In this document: positions 29,639-39,231 of the stretch, in pieces | Layout of the letters: each line of letters begins with the position of its first letter | Position numbering within the stretch: the stretch's first letter is position 1 | Assembly (NCBI RefSeq): GCF_024808665.1 | Contig: NZ_JANUBZ010000011.1 | Location: forward strand, 62,001-126,000 | Reading direction: 5' to 3' | DNA length: 64,000 nucleotides | Origin: Mucilaginibacter empetricola | GTDB lineage: Bacteria > Bacteroidota > Bacteroidia > Sphingobacteriales > Sphingobacteriaceae | The notes under the pieces: model-generated | What the model saw: the letters and a program-made list of their open reading frames with translations, nothing else | Told to the model about the DNA's origin: nothing | Databases searched by the model: none | Translations under genes and position numbers: made by a program

Positions 29639-30145
29639 TTATTTGGCAAATTCAATTTTTATAGCGGTAACCTGTTTAATACAACGGGCCGGCTTTTTTT
29701 CATCCTGTACAATTATCCTGAACGGGCCGTCGCCAGCAGCCAACGGATTACCATCTACCTGTATAGCCAGTATAATCGTTCTGTCTGTAAAGTCTTCGTC
29801 TAGCTCAGCCAATGCGAAGATCACCTGGTAACCGTCACTTGCTTCTACTTTTACATATTTGGTTAAGTTTTCACCTCTAAGATCTTTACCTAAAGTAACC
29901 CCGGCCTTTTGCAGTATAGTAGCCAGGATAACACCCGAATAAGTATGATCTTTACCATCCCTCTCTTTACGGACAACTTCGGTTTGTGGAAATTGCTGCA
30001 GGTCTGTCAATTTTATTTCAAGCGGAGTAATAACTTCGCCGCTAACCTTTACAGTTGCTTGTTTTTCTGTTGATTGTGCATTTGTTGCTGTAAAACGCGA
30101 TAGTCCTGAAATGGTCAATAAAATTACTGTAAGGAGTTTTTTCAT
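29639..30145 (-). CDS. Periplasmic molybdopterin-binding-fold protein lacking the Mo-ligating Cys
   Basis: 168 residues with a signal peptide (MKKLLTVILLTISGLSRFTATNA). The mature part matches the sulfite-oxidase-type molybdopterin domain: VKVSGEVITPLEIKLTDLQQFP, YSGVILATILQKAGV, EASDGYQVIFALAEL, ILAIQVDGNPLAAGDGPFRIIVQDEKKPARCIKQVTAIKI. The segment where true enzymes carry the molybdenum-ligating cysteine reads EVVRKERDGKDHTY, without Cys, so the protein probably is not a Mo enzyme. Its ATG overlaps the stop of the di-heme peroxidase gene by 4 bp, showing translational coupling and a shared periplasmic role. Confidence 0.82.
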   Translation of the reverse strand: MKKLLTVILLTISGLSRFTATNAQSTEKQATVKVSGEVITPLEIKLTDLQQFPQTEVVRKERDGKDHTYSGVILATILQKAGVTLGKDLRGENLTKYVKVEASDGYQVIFALAELDEDFTDRTIILAIQVDGNPLAAGDGPFRIIVQDEKKPARCIKQVTAIKIEFAK

Positions 30146-31269
30146 TTCGATGTGTTTTTAGTTTTATTTAGAGATGTTGATAAATGCGGATCAGAAAAGC
30201 GCGGGTCGGCTATAAAAGTAGAATCAGTAAGCATATTTAAAAAGGCAATGAGCTCTTTTTTTTCTTGTGGCCTTAAATTTAAAGATTTGCCGCCTTTATC
30301 ATTTGATTCGCCCCTTATAAATGAGCTTAGCGAGGCCGATTCTTCTATATGATCGCTGTAATGGTCAACCACTTCATTCAAGGTTTTAAACCGGCCATCG
30401 TGCATATACGGGGCCGTGAGTGCAATATTTCTCAATGTTGGCGCTTTAAACCGGCCCTTATCAGACGACAAACCTGTCAAAGCTTCGATACCCACATCTT
30501 TTGGAATGCTGTCGAGCCCATTGTTATGAAAAAGCTCCATATAGTTTTTAACGCCGCCATGGCAGTGCGCACAGTTGCCACCTCGAATACCTTTTTCCGG
30601 GTCAGGGCCATTCATAAACAGAGCCATCCCGTTTAACTCTTCCTGCGTGGGCTTATAGGTATCTTTTAAATATTGATCGTATTTGGAATTGCAGGAGATC
30701 AGTGTACGTTCAAACTGAGCCAACGCTTTGGCTACCCTGTCCGGCGTTATTTTATCATCACCAAAAACGAGCTTAAATAATGCAGGATATTCATTTGTTT
30801 CAGAAAGCTTGTGGGCGGAAACATCCAGCATCTGCCCCATTTCGTGCGGGTTGGTTAATGGAAAAACGGCTTGCTCTTCCAGACTTGCTGCCCGTCCGTC
30901 CCAAAAAAATTTCCGTGTCCAAAGCAAATTAGTCAATGACATAGCATTTCGTGATGAAAGTACATCATCAACGCCTTTGCTTAATGTCATCCCATCTGTA
31001 AATGCTTTTGCTTGCTGATGGCAACCAGAACACGAAATGGTATTAGTTAAAGACAACATCTTCTCATAAAAAAGCATCCTACCCAAATAAACGCCTTGTT
31101 TGGTAGTTGGATTGTCTGGAGGGATATTGATGCGATTGCCAAAGTTTGCGGGATATACAAACTGATAAGGGCCGGTTTCAACTCCGCTAAACCAATAACT
31201 CCAGCCCGATAACAAAACAACGCCCATTAAGAGCAACACGATGATTATATTTTTACGCCAAAGCTTCAT
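30142..31269 (-). CDS. Di-heme cytochrome c peroxidase (MauG/CcpA family)
   Basis: 375 residues from the ATG at 31269; an ATG at 31293 would add eight residues before the membrane anchor MKLWRKNIIIVLLLMGVVLL, and TTTGC-like promoter words lie across it, so the inner start is preferred. Two heme c sites are present, CSGCH near residue 80 and CAHCH near residue 235. Other family marks are GRMLFYEKMLSLTNTISC, FFWDGRAASLEEQA, NPHEMG and LRNIALTAPYMHDGRFKTLNEVVDHY. Such enzymes reduce H2O2 in the periplasm or oxidise protein side chains (MauG type). It is followed with a 4-bp overlap by the molybdopterin-fold gene. Confidence 0.92.
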   Translation of the reverse strand: MKLWRKNIIIVLLLMGVVLLSGWSYWFSGVETGPYQFVYPANFGNRINIPPDNPTTKQGVYLGRMLFYEKMLSLTNTISCSGCHQQAKAFTDGMTLSKGVDDVLSSRNAMSLTNLLWTRKFFWDGRAASLEEQAVFPLTNPHEMGQMLDVSAHKLSETNEYPALFKLVFGDDKITPDRVAKALAQFERTLISCNSKYDQYLKDTYKPTQEELNGMALFMNGPDPEKGIRGGNCAHCHGGVKNYMELFHNNGLDSIPKDVGIEALTGLSSDKGRFKAPTLRNIALTAPYMHDGRFKTLNEVVDHYSDHIEESASLSSFIRGESNDKGGKSLNLRPQEKKELIAFLNMLTDSTFIADPRFSDPHLSTSLNKTKNTSK

Positions 31270-31429
31270 TGTATCTATCAAAATGCAAACCAAAGATCAA
31301 TAAATAATTCCTCTTTGTCGGGCTTTATATGCGCCTTAAATTTTATTTCAAACATAAACAAAGCTTAAACCTTTATTGGTAACTGATCCAGGATAAATAG
31401 CCCTGGATCTATATAAAAATCAAAAATAA

Positions 31430-32647
31430 ATGTCAAAACTTGCCGAACGATTAAAAACCTTTAATGCCCCGTTATTGCCCGAAATGGTACAACTTAAATA
31501 TGAGGCCTTGACCGAAAATGCTTTCCGGTTTTATCGCGGAACCTGTCATCTGTTTTATGAAGATCTTGCGAATGCAAATCCGCTTCCGTTATCCCCTTTA
31601 ACATGGATTTGCGGCGACTTGCACATTGAAAACTATGGCAGCTATAAAGGCGATAACAAGCTACTTTATTTTGACCTGAACGATTTTGACGAGGGCATAC
31701 TGGCTCCCGCATGCTATGAAATAGCGAGAATGACAACCAGCATCTTTATCGCTTTTGATACTTTGGAAATAGAGCCCGAAAAAGCTGAAAAAATGGTGCA
31801 GTTATTTTTAAAAACTTACTCGGCCACGCTGGCAAAAGGAAAAGCCATTAGCATTGAACCAAGGACAGCCAAAGGCATAGTTTGTGATTTTTTAAACTCG
31901 GTTGATAAATCAACCGAAAAAGAACTGCTTAAAAAACGCACCGTTAGCAAAAAAAAGAAAATAATGCTCTCGCTGGAAAACGAAAGGCATTTTAAGGTTG
32001 ATAAAAAGCTTAAGCATGAATTGACAGCTCACGTTAACGAATGGATAGCAAACAGCAGCGATGGCCCCTATAATTATGAGGTAAAAGGTGTTGTTTTCAG
32101 ATTAGCGGGCACCGGTAGCATAGGTTTAAAACGATATTTATTTCTGCTCAAAAGCACTAATACCAAAAATAAATATCTACTGGTCGATATGAAACAGTCA
32201 ACCAAATCATCTGTGCTGCCTTATGTAAAAGTGAAACAGTTAGACTGGCAAACTGAAGCAGAACGCATCATTACTATTCAAAAAAGAATGCAAAATGTAT
32301 CGTCATCACTCTTAAGCACTACCGTATTCAGGGGCGAATCGTATGCGATACAAGAACTTCAACCTGTAAAAGACACCATAAAATTTAAACTGCTCAAAGA
32401 TGAATATCGCGATATTTACCAGGTAATTGATGATATGGCCTCGCTCCTGGCCTCAGCACAATTACGCAGCGGCGGTATACAAGGGTCATCCAATATTGAT
32501 GATCTTTCTGCTTTTGGAACTTCATCTGATTGGCAACCGGAAGTTCTGAATTATGCGTTAAAATATGCTAAGCAGGTAAAAAAAGACTACGACCAGTTTA
32601 CAAGAGACTACAAAAAGGGAGTTTTTGAAATCAAAACAAAAGAATAA
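31430..32647 (+). CDS. DUF2252 family protein
   Basis: 405 residues. Family motifs are visible: FRFYRGTCHLFYED near residue 33, GDLHIENYG at 62-70 and FDLNDFDEG at 81-89, which look like the catalytic loop and DFD region of aminoglycoside-phosphotransferase/kinase-like folds, then LVDMKQSTKSS and a C-terminal AQLRSGGIQGSSNIDDL. DUF2252 has no settled biochemical role; a kinase-like activity is only suggested by the motifs. The gene is single, divergent from the cytochrome peroxidase gene (about 160 bp apart). Confidence 0.88.
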   Translation: MSKLAERLKTFNAPLLPEMVQLKYEALTENAFRFYRGTCHLFYEDLANANPLPLSPLTWICGDLHIENYGSYKGDNKLLYFDLNDFDEGILAPACYEIARMTTSIFIAFDTLEIEPEKAEKMVQLFLKTYSATLAKGKAISIEPRTAKGIVCDFLNSVDKSTEKELLKKRTVSKKKKIMLSLENERHFKVDKKLKHELTAHVNEWIANSSDGPYNYEVKGVVFRLAGTGSIGLKRYLFLLKSTNTKNKYLLVDMKQSTKSSVLPYVKVKQLDWQTEAERIITIQKRMQNVSSSLLSTTVFRGESYAIQELQPVKDTIKFKLLKDEYRDIYQVIDDMASLLASAQLRSGGIQGSSNIDDLSAFGTSSDWQPEVLNYALKYAKQVKKDYDQFTRDYKKGVFEIKTKE

Positions 32648-32654
32648 TTAATAT

Positions 32655-33140
32655 CTATATTTTACGATACATAATATAGGCATTAGTCATTCCGTTTTGC
32701 GGATGGTTAAAAGCATCTGGAATTTCACCAATTATTTCAAAATCTAACTTTTGCCATAAAGCCACTGCTCTTTGATTGCTTTTTATAACGATATTAAACT
32801 GCATGGCCTTATATCCTAATCTTCGCGCTTCTTCAATCGAAAACAATCCCATTTGCTTACCAATCCCCTTTCCTGAAAAATCTGATGAGGCCATATATCC
32901 TGCATTTGCGATATGTGATCCCAGATCGGGCTGATTGTCTTTTATAAAAAAAGTTCCGGCTATTTTATCGTCAAATAAAGCCACGTATACCTGTTTATCG
33001 GCGCTGCACCAGAAGTTGAGCATCTTTTCTTTCGATGAGTTAGGCGAAAATACATAAGTATCACCCAAAACAATTACTTCTTTTATGATCTTCCATATTT
33101 CATCATGGTCTGCGGCCACGGCTTTTCTTATTGTTAGCAT
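32655..33140 (-). CDS. GNAT-family N-acetyltransferase
   Basis: 161 residues with the GNAT fold: the start MLTIRKAVAADHDEIWKII, the acetyl-CoA-binding motif A FSGKGIGKQMGLFSIEEARRLGY (Q/RxxGxG/A pattern: GKGIGKQ), and the C-terminal QFNIVIKSNQRAVALWQKLDFEIIGEIPDAF. It is probably a small-molecule or peptide amine acetyltransferase; the substrate is not deducible. It ends 8 bp from the converging DUF2252 gene. Confidence 0.88.
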   Translation of the reverse strand: MLTIRKAVAADHDEIWKIIKEVIVLGDTYVFSPNSSKEKMLNFWCSADKQVYVALFDDKIAGTFFIKDNQPDLGSHIANAGYMASSDFSGKGIGKQMGLFSIEEARRLGYKAMQFNIVIKSNQRAVALWQKLDFEIIGEIPDAFNHPQNGMTNAYIMYRKI

Positions 33141-33282
33141 TGTAACTTATTGGAACTAATATTACCCTAATGTCAAACATACATTAAGCCTGCAATATCT
33201 AATAATTAATTTATTACCGGTTAACAATTTTTCTTCAAAAGAAGAGTAACTAATCAGATACAATTGCATCTTAATACCATAA

Positions 33283-35607
33283 ATGAAGAAACTACTACTA
33301 CCTATCCTATTTTTACTGATCGGCTTTGAAGCATTTGCTCAAAAAAACTTTACAGTAAGCGGCACAATTAAAGATAACGCAACAGGCGAACAACTTATCG
33401 GTGCTTCAGTTCGAATAAAAGAGTTGCCTCAAATGGGCACAGCCACCAATAGCTATGGTTTTTACTCACTAACTGCCCCAAAGGGAGAATATACCCTGGT
33501 GATTAGCTACATTGGTTATGAAACGATTGAAAAGAGTATTTCACTAACCAAAAATCTGGATCTCACTGTCGCCATTGGCTCAAAAAGCGAGCTCAAAGAA
33601 GTTGTTATCAGCTCCAACAAACCCAATAATGATAATGTGGCTGCACCACAAATGGGGGTTGAAAAGCTAAATATGAGCCAGATTAACAATGTGCCGGTGC
33701 TGTTGGGCGAAAAGGACATTTTAAAAACCATATCCCTGCTGCCCGGCGTAAAAGCAGCCAGCGAAGGCAACACCGGTTTTTATGTTCGTGGTGGTGCATC
33801 AGACCAAAACCTTATTTTATTAGATGAGGCCACTGTTTACAATGCCTCGCACCTGTTCGGTTTCTTTTCAACTTTTAATTCGGATGCCATAAAGGATGTC
33901 AGCTTGTATAAAGGCGGTATGCCGGCTGAGTACGGCGGCAGACTTTCGTCCGTATTAGATGTAAAAATGAATGATGGTAATAACAAAGATTACACTGTTC
34001 AAGGTGGTTTAGGGTTGATCTCTTCGCGCATTAAGGTAGAAGGGCCTATTGTTGAGGATAAAGGTTCCTTTATGATCAGTGCCCGCAGAACGTATATCGA
34101 TCTGTTTTTGAAAGCATCTTCTGACTCAACAGTAAAAGGCAGTACCTTATATTTTTATGATTTGAACGCCAAAGCTAACTATCACTTTGATGATAAAAAC
34201 GCCGTTTATTTGTCCGGGTACTTTGGCAAGGACGTTTTGGGTCTGAAGAACACTTTTGGCACCAACTGGGGTAATTCAACAGGCACCATTCGGTTTAATC
34301 ACATTTTTAATAATCGCTTGTTTTCCAACACTTCCTTAGTATACAGCAATTATAACTATGCTATAGAAGATTTTGAAAGCGATAATAACTTTAAAGCTAC
34401 CTCACAAATTACCGACGTTAATTTTAAAGAAGATCTGCAATATTCCATCTCCAACGATCATACTTTAAAGTTTGGCTTAAATATTTTGCACCATACCATT
34501 GCTCCGGGCAATATCACTACCAGTGCAACCTCCAGCTTTAATGATAAAAGTATTGAAGAACGTTATGGTTATGAAAATGCAGCTTATGTTAGCGATGACT
34601 GGCGGGTAAACAGCAAGCTAACCTTTTTATATGGTGTACGATTGAGCGGGATGTTCTTATTAGGTCCGGGTACTTTTAGTACTTATGACGAGGCAGGTAA
34701 TACCATATCGTCAAAAAGCTATACCTCAGACCAATTGGTAAAGGCGTATTTTAACCTGGAGCCACGCTTTTCTGCCAGCTATTTATTAAATGAAGAAAGC
34801 TCTATCAAAGCGTCTTATAACCGCAATACCCAAAACATACATTTGCTCAGTAATTCAACAAGCTCCACACCTACCGATCTGTATGTAATGAGCAGTAACA
34901 ATATTAAACCCGAAATTGCCGACCAGGTATCTACCGGCTATTTCAGGAATTTTAGTGATAATATTTTTGAGTTCTCGGCCGAAGTTTATTACAAATGGCT
35001 GCAAAACCAGATAGATTATAAAGATGGTGCACAGCTTATTGCCAACCAGGATGTAGAATCACAATTGACTTATGGATCGGGAAGAGCGTACGGCCTGGAG
35101 TTATTTATAAAGAAGAAATATGGGCGTTTTAATGGCTGGATAGGTTATACGCTTTCGCGGACGGAAGTAAAGTTTGCGGATATTAACGATGGAAACTATT
35201 ACCCTGCCAGACAGGATCGCACGCATGATCTTTCGGTAGTGGGTATTTATCAGCTAACCAAGCGATGGAATCTTTCGGCTACTTATATTTACGGTACCGG
35301 CAATGCGGTGACCTACCCTACCGGCAAATATGAAATAGGCGGATTAACCACATTCTCCTATTCACAACGCGATGGCTATCGCCTGCCACCTACACAACGT
35401 ATGGATATTGGCGCTACACTTGAGGGTAAACAACACAAGAAATACCACTCCAGCTGGACATTTGGTGTGTACAACGTTTTTGCTTACCGTAATCCTTACA
35501 TCATTACTTTCCGCGACAGCAAAACAGTACCAAACACAACAGAAGCTGTGGAGACCAGTATTTTTGCTACCGCGATACCATCAGTTACCTGGAACTTTAA
35601 ATTTTAA
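33283..35607 (+). CDS. TonB-dependent outer-membrane receptor with CarboxypepD_reg domain
   Basis: 774 residues. A signal peptide (MKKLLLPILFLLIGFEAFAQ) is followed by a carboxypeptidase-regulatory-like domain at about 22-105 (FTVSGTIKDNATGEQLIGASVRI), a plug around 125-230 (LLGEKDILKTISLLPGVKAASEGNTGFYVRGGASDQNLILLDEA) and a 22-strand barrel ending in an aromatic residue (SVTWNFKF). It would import a ligand across the outer membrane with TonB energy. It is followed 11 bp later by a DUF4249 lipoprotein gene, a common Bacteroidota pair thought to act together. The ligand is unknown. Confidence 0.93.
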   Translation: MKKLLLPILFLLIGFEAFAQKNFTVSGTIKDNATGEQLIGASVRIKELPQMGTATNSYGFYSLTAPKGEYTLVISYIGYETIEKSISLTKNLDLTVAIGSKSELKEVVISSNKPNNDNVAAPQMGVEKLNMSQINNVPVLLGEKDILKTISLLPGVKAASEGNTGFYVRGGASDQNLILLDEATVYNASHLFGFFSTFNSDAIKDVSLYKGGMPAEYGGRLSSVLDVKMNDGNNKDYTVQGGLGLISSRIKVEGPIVEDKGSFMISARRTYIDLFLKASSDSTVKGSTLYFYDLNAKANYHFDDKNAVYLSGYFGKDVLGLKNTFGTNWGNSTGTIRFNHIFNNRLFSNTSLVYSNYNYAIEDFESDNNFKATSQITDVNFKEDLQYSISNDHTLKFGLNILHHTIAPGNITTSATSSFNDKSIEERYGYENAAYVSDDWRVNSKLTFLYGVRLSGMFLLGPGTFSTYDEAGNTISSKSYTSDQLVKAYFNLEPRFSASYLLNEESSIKASYNRNTQNIHLLSNSTSSTPTDLYVMSSNNIKPEIADQVSTGYFRNFSDNIFEFSAEVYYKWLQNQIDYKDGAQLIANQDVESQLTYGSGRAYGLELFIKKKYGRFNGWIGYTLSRTEVKFADINDGNYYPARQDRTHDLSVVGIYQLTKRWNLSATYIYGTGNAVTYPTGKYEIGGLTTFSYSQRDGYRLPPTQRMDIGATLEGKQHKKYHSSWTFGVYNVFAYRNPYIITFRDSKTVPNTTEAVETSIFATAIPSVTWNFKF

Positions 35608-35618
35608 TTGCATCAACC

Positions 35619-36416
35619 ATGAGAACTATAAAACTATATATATCATTCATCGGGCTTACAATATTCGCAACATCGTGCACCAAAGTAATCGATCTTAAGT
35701 TAGGGAATGATAGTGGCAAACTGGTAATTGAAGGGAACATTACACAGTTAACAGGGCCTCAGTATATTAAACTGAGCCAAAATGTGCCATTTACCAACAC
35801 AAATGTTTATCCGGCAGTTTCAGGAGCAACGGTATCTGTTACCGATAATCAGGGAAATACCTATCCTTTTGTTGAATCGCCTTCGGGTACTTATTCTATA
35901 GCTGCAATGGCTGGTGTTATTGGAAATACTTATACCATGACAGTAGTGACAGGTGGCACTACCTATACCGCAAAATCAACCATACCGGACTTTGTAAATC
36001 TGGATTCTGTTACATCACGGCCTGCCATTTTTAATACCAGCAAAAATCTGCGCCAGATAACCGTACATTTTCAGGACCCTGCAGGAATTGCTAATCAATA
36101 TCGTTTTGTAATGTATGTTAACTCAGTACAGGTAAAAAGCATTTTTGCCTTTAACGATCAATTTTCTGACGGGCGCTACTCCAACATTGATCTGATTGAA
36201 AATGATATTGATGTTCACCCCGGTGACACTGTAAAGGTAGAGATGCAATGCATTGATCAGCCTATTTACACGTACTGGTTTACCCTAATGCAACAAGACC
36301 CTAACGGACCTGGCGGTGGTGTAACGCCGTCCAATCCGCCTACCAACATCACACCTGCATCATTAGGTTATTTCAGCGCGCACACTACACAAACCCAAAC
36401 TATAATAGTTAAATAA
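35619..36416 (+). CDS. DUF4249 lipoprotein, partner of the TonB receptor
   Basis: 265 residues with a lipoprotein signal ending FATSC (Cys20). The mature sequence starts TKVIDLKLGNDSGKLVIEGNITQ and continues with beta-rich Ig-like segments (ATVSVTDNQGNTYPF, GNTYTMTVVTGGTTYTAKSTIP), matching DUF4249, which regularly accompanies TonB-dependent receptors of this kind. It is expected at the outer membrane surface or periplasmic side. Only 11 bp separate it from the receptor. A perfect 40-bp palindrome lies downstream. Confidence 0.88.
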   Translation: MRTIKLYISFIGLTIFATSCTKVIDLKLGNDSGKLVIEGNITQLTGPQYIKLSQNVPFTNTNVYPAVSGATVSVTDNQGNTYPFVESPSGTYSIAAMAGVIGNTYTMTVVTGGTTYTAKSTIPDFVNLDSVTSRPAIFNTSKNLRQITVHFQDPAGIANQYRFVMYVNSVQVKSIFAFNDQFSDGRYSNIDLIENDIDVHPGDTVKVEMQCIDQPIYTYWFTLMQQDPNGPGGGVTPSNPPTNITPASLGYFSAHTTQTQTIIVK

Positions 36417-36456
36417 TACAGGCGTTATTAAGCGACTAAGCTATTTTTAGCTTTCT

Positions 36457-36496
36457 GCAAGTAAAAGCAATTATTATAATAATTGCTTTTACTTGC
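36457..36496. terminator. Perfect 40-bp palindrome, bidirectional terminator
   Basis: GCAAGTAAAAGCAATTATTA followed directly by its exact reverse complement. It sits between the convergent DUF4249 and ThuA genes and includes the stop and last two codons of the ThuA gene. There is no spacer, so the hairpin loop must come from the central TATA bases. Confidence 0.75.
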
Positions 36497-37208
36497 CTGC
36501 ATTGCCCATAGCATATTCAATACCGCCCAGTAAGTGCTTTAAATAAAGCGGATCAACGTACGACTCATCGGTATGGCCTAAAGCAGTATAAAAGGCTCTG
36601 CCACCGTCGTAGTTATGATACCAGCTCATAGGGTGATTATCGCCATTAGTGCCGCCAGTATAGGTTTTTTCATCAATAGTTATCAACACATGAATATCCG
36701 GCGAAATCCATTTAAAGTTGTATAGCTCGTCAAAGCGTTTCCATTCGGCAGGCAAGTCTTTGGTAGCAATAAAATCATGGTCAACCACGTGGAAAGTAGC
36801 GTTTTGCTGTGCCGGGTGATTTTTAAAGTATGCGCCTACCAGGTTGCCATACCATGGCCAATCATACTCGGTATCGGTAGCTGAATGCACGCCAACAAAA
36901 CCGCCACCAGCCTCAATATATTTTTGAAATGCTGCCTGTTGCGTATCATTTAAAACATCGCCGGTGGTATTTAAAAATATTACGGCGGCGTATCGCTTTA
37001 AATTTTCATAGGTGAACTTATTGGCATCAATACTGGTATCCACATCAAAATTGTTCTCTTGTCCTAGTTTTGTAATAGCGGCAATACCAGCAGGGATAGA
37101 AGTATGATGCCAACCAACAGTTTTACTGAAGATAAGCACCTTTTGCTTAGCAAATAGACCCGAAGTAACCAGGCTTACCAGAATAACAAGGAATAGTTTA
37201 TTTTTCAT
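36489..37208 (-). CDS. Secreted ThuA-domain protein
   Basis: 239 residues with a signal peptide (MKNKLFLVILVSLVTSGLFA). The ThuA (glutamine-amidotransferase-like) fold is shown by KVLIFSKTVGWHHTSIPAG, YAAVIFLNTTGDVLND, GGGFVGVHSATDTEYDWPWYGNLVGAYFKNHP and PMSWYHNYDGGRAFYTALGHTDESY. ThuA proteins are linked to trehalose and other sugar use, and secreted members in Bacteroidota often accompany sugar dehydrogenases. Here it lies 65 bp after a GMC oxidoreductase gene on the same strand, so the two may act on the same sugar-type substrate in the periplasm (inference). Confidence 0.9.
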   Translation of the reverse strand: MKNKLFLVILVSLVTSGLFAKQKVLIFSKTVGWHHTSIPAGIAAITKLGQENNFDVDTSIDANKFTYENLKRYAAVIFLNTTGDVLNDTQQAAFQKYIEAGGGFVGVHSATDTEYDWPWYGNLVGAYFKNHPAQQNATFHVVDHDFIATKDLPAEWKRFDELYNFKWISPDIHVLITIDEKTYTGGTNGDNHPMSWYHNYDGGRAFYTALGHTDESYVDPLYLKHLLGGIEYAMGNAGK

Positions 37209-37273
37209 AATGATTATATTTTAATAGAGCGAAAAGCTGAGAGACCAAAGCTTTTTCGCTTTAAGATTTCTGC

Positions 37274-38989
37274 TTAAATATTTCCTTTCTTTAGTTCATC
37301 AACAGCAAAATTAGCCGCACGGGCGGTGAGGGCCATGTAGGTTAGTGATGGATTTTGGCAGGCTGATGATACCATGCAGGCTCCATCGGTAACAAATACA
37401 TTTTTGGCGTCCCAAACCTGGTTATGTTCGTTTAAAACCGACGTTTTTGGATCACGTCCCATGCGTGCTGTGCCCATTTCATGAATGCCGTCACCAACGT
37501 GATGTCCATGATCCCAGGAGGTAATTTGCTTCACTCCTGCAGCATCCAGCATCTCCCTGGCTTCCTTAACAATGTCCACGCGCATCTTTTTCTCATTGTC
37601 TTTTATTTCGGCATCCATTGCCAGTATCGGCAATCCCCATTTATCTTTTCTTACCGGATCGAGGGTGATTTTATTTTCATGATAAGGCAGCAATTCACCA
37701 AAACCACCGATCCCTATACTCCATTGTCCCGGTTCAGTCAAAGCTTCTTTAAAAGCAGCTCCTATATTCAGCTCAGCCACATTGCGGCTCCATCCATCCC
37801 TACTCGCTCCACCCTGGTAGCCAAAACCACGGATATAATCACGCTTATCGCCAAAAAGATTGGCAAAGCGTACTACATAAACCCCGTTTGGCCGCCGGCC
37901 AAAGGTATACTTATCCTCGTACCCTTCCACCACGCCGGATGCACCAAGGTTATAGTGATGATCCATAATATTATGCCCCAGCTCACCGCTGCTGCTGCCT
38001 AAACCACCAGGCCAAATGTCTGTTGCTGAATTCATCAGCACCCAGGCGCTATTTAGTGTCGACGCGTTTACAAATACTATTTTAGCATGATATTCATACG
38101 TTTGATGCGTTTCGGCATCAACAATCTCTACGCCGGTAGCCTTTTGGGTATTTTTATCATAGATGATCTTAGTAACGATTGAAAACGGCCTCACCGTTAA
38201 ATTCCCTGTAGCCATAGCAGCCGGCAAGGTTGACGACTGTGTGCTGAAATATCCACCAAACGGGCATCCTTCCCAACAGCGATTACGGAAATGGCAAGCC
38301 ATTCGGCCTGGTATAGCCTCGGTTAAATTGGCGCTACGGCCAATAATCATGTGGCGGCTGTTATTATAGTGCGCTTTAATACGGGCAGCTACATCTTTTT
38401 CCACAATATTCAAATCCATTGGCTTCAAAAAGTAGCCGTCCGGTAATTGGGGCAAGCTTTCCAGCGAGCCATTTACCCCGGCAAACTTCTCCACATGATC
38501 ATACCATGGTGCCAAATCTTTATAACGTATCGGCCAATCAATAGCCCAGCCGTCTTTCAGGTTGGCTTCAAAATCAAAATCGCTCCAACGATAACTCTGT
38601 CTGCCCCACAATATCGACCTACCTCCTAACTGATACGAACGCCACCAGTTAAACGGCTTAATTTCGGTATAAGGCGCATCTTGTTCATTAGCCCAATAAT
38701 CCATAATAGGCTCCGTAGCACCCCAGCCACGTGATATCACCGGGCGTACTTTGCGCTGTTCCTGTGTAACATTGCCCCGGTGTTCAAACTCCCAGGGATC
38801 TTTGGCTGCTGTTTTATAATCTTTAAGGTGTTCAAAATTACGTCCACGCTCCAGCATAATGGTTTTAACGCCACGCTCTGTTAGCTCTTTAGCTGCCCAT
38901 CCCCCGCTTATACCCGAGCCTATTACAATAGCATCATACGTATTATTGGCCTTAGCCTTACCGTTTATATTAACAGAGTCTGCCGACAT
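37274..38989 (-). CDS. GMC-family FAD-dependent oxidoreductase
   Basis: 571 residues. The FAD-binding motif is YDAIVIGSGISGGWAAKELTERG near residue 19, followed by ERGRNFEH. RACHFRNRCWEGCPFGG in the middle and the C-terminal DGIHEMGTARMGRDPKTSVLNEHNQVWDAKNVFVTDGACMVSSACQNPSLTYMALTARAA are characteristic; the active-site His is probably in HEMGT. Family members oxidise alcohols and sugars (choline, glucose, gluconate). No Tat or Sec signal is seen. The small gluconate-2-dehydrogenase subunit often paired with these enzymes is absent next to it. A ThuA gene follows. Confidence 0.92.
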   Translation of the reverse strand: MSADSVNINGKAKANNTYDAIVIGSGISGGWAAKELTERGVKTIMLERGRNFEHLKDYKTAAKDPWEFEHRGNVTQEQRKVRPVISRGWGATEPIMDYWANEQDAPYTEIKPFNWWRSYQLGGRSILWGRQSYRWSDFDFEANLKDGWAIDWPIRYKDLAPWYDHVEKFAGVNGSLESLPQLPDGYFLKPMDLNIVEKDVAARIKAHYNNSRHMIIGRSANLTEAIPGRMACHFRNRCWEGCPFGGYFSTQSSTLPAAMATGNLTVRPFSIVTKIIYDKNTQKATGVEIVDAETHQTYEYHAKIVFVNASTLNSAWVLMNSATDIWPGGLGSSSGELGHNIMDHHYNLGASGVVEGYEDKYTFGRRPNGVYVVRFANLFGDKRDYIRGFGYQGGASRDGWSRNVAELNIGAAFKEALTEPGQWSIGIGGFGELLPYHENKITLDPVRKDKWGLPILAMDAEIKDNEKKMRVDIVKEAREMLDAAGVKQITSWDHGHHVGDGIHEMGTARMGRDPKTSVLNEHNQVWDAKNVFVTDGACMVSSACQNPSLTYMALTARAANFAVDELKKGNI

Positions 38990-39144
38990 AATTTTAATTG
39001 GTTAAAGAAATTAAAGCGCCTTGCGGTTTGAATAATTGGTAACACAATATTATTCATTTAAACCAAAATATCAAGTGAATAATTGTTGTTAAAACATTTA
39101 ACTATGAAATTGTTACTTCTGATATAACAAACAACATCATACAT

Positions 39145-39200
39145 CCAATGCTCCCAACCCCAATGACCTAATGAACAAATGACCCAATGAACCACTGAAC
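39145..39200. repeat. Intergenic word-repeat (family D)
   Basis: Repeats of CCAATGACCTAATGAACAA and ATGACCCAATGAACCACTGAAC in front of the gene at 39232. The word ATGACCCAATGA is identical to that in the palindrome at 16434-16530. TTAATTTGCACC right after it (39218 on) resembles the Bacteroidota -7 element and could be the promoter of the next gene. Confidence 0.55.
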
Positions 39201-39231
39201 CTTCAACGATATTTTATTAATTTGCACCACT

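Noticed and set aside
37481..38002. 173-codon plus-strand ORF antisense to the GMC oxidoreductase gene
   Set aside because: The minus-strand frame encodes a clearly conserved enzyme over the same bases; the antisense frame has no domain or sensible composition.
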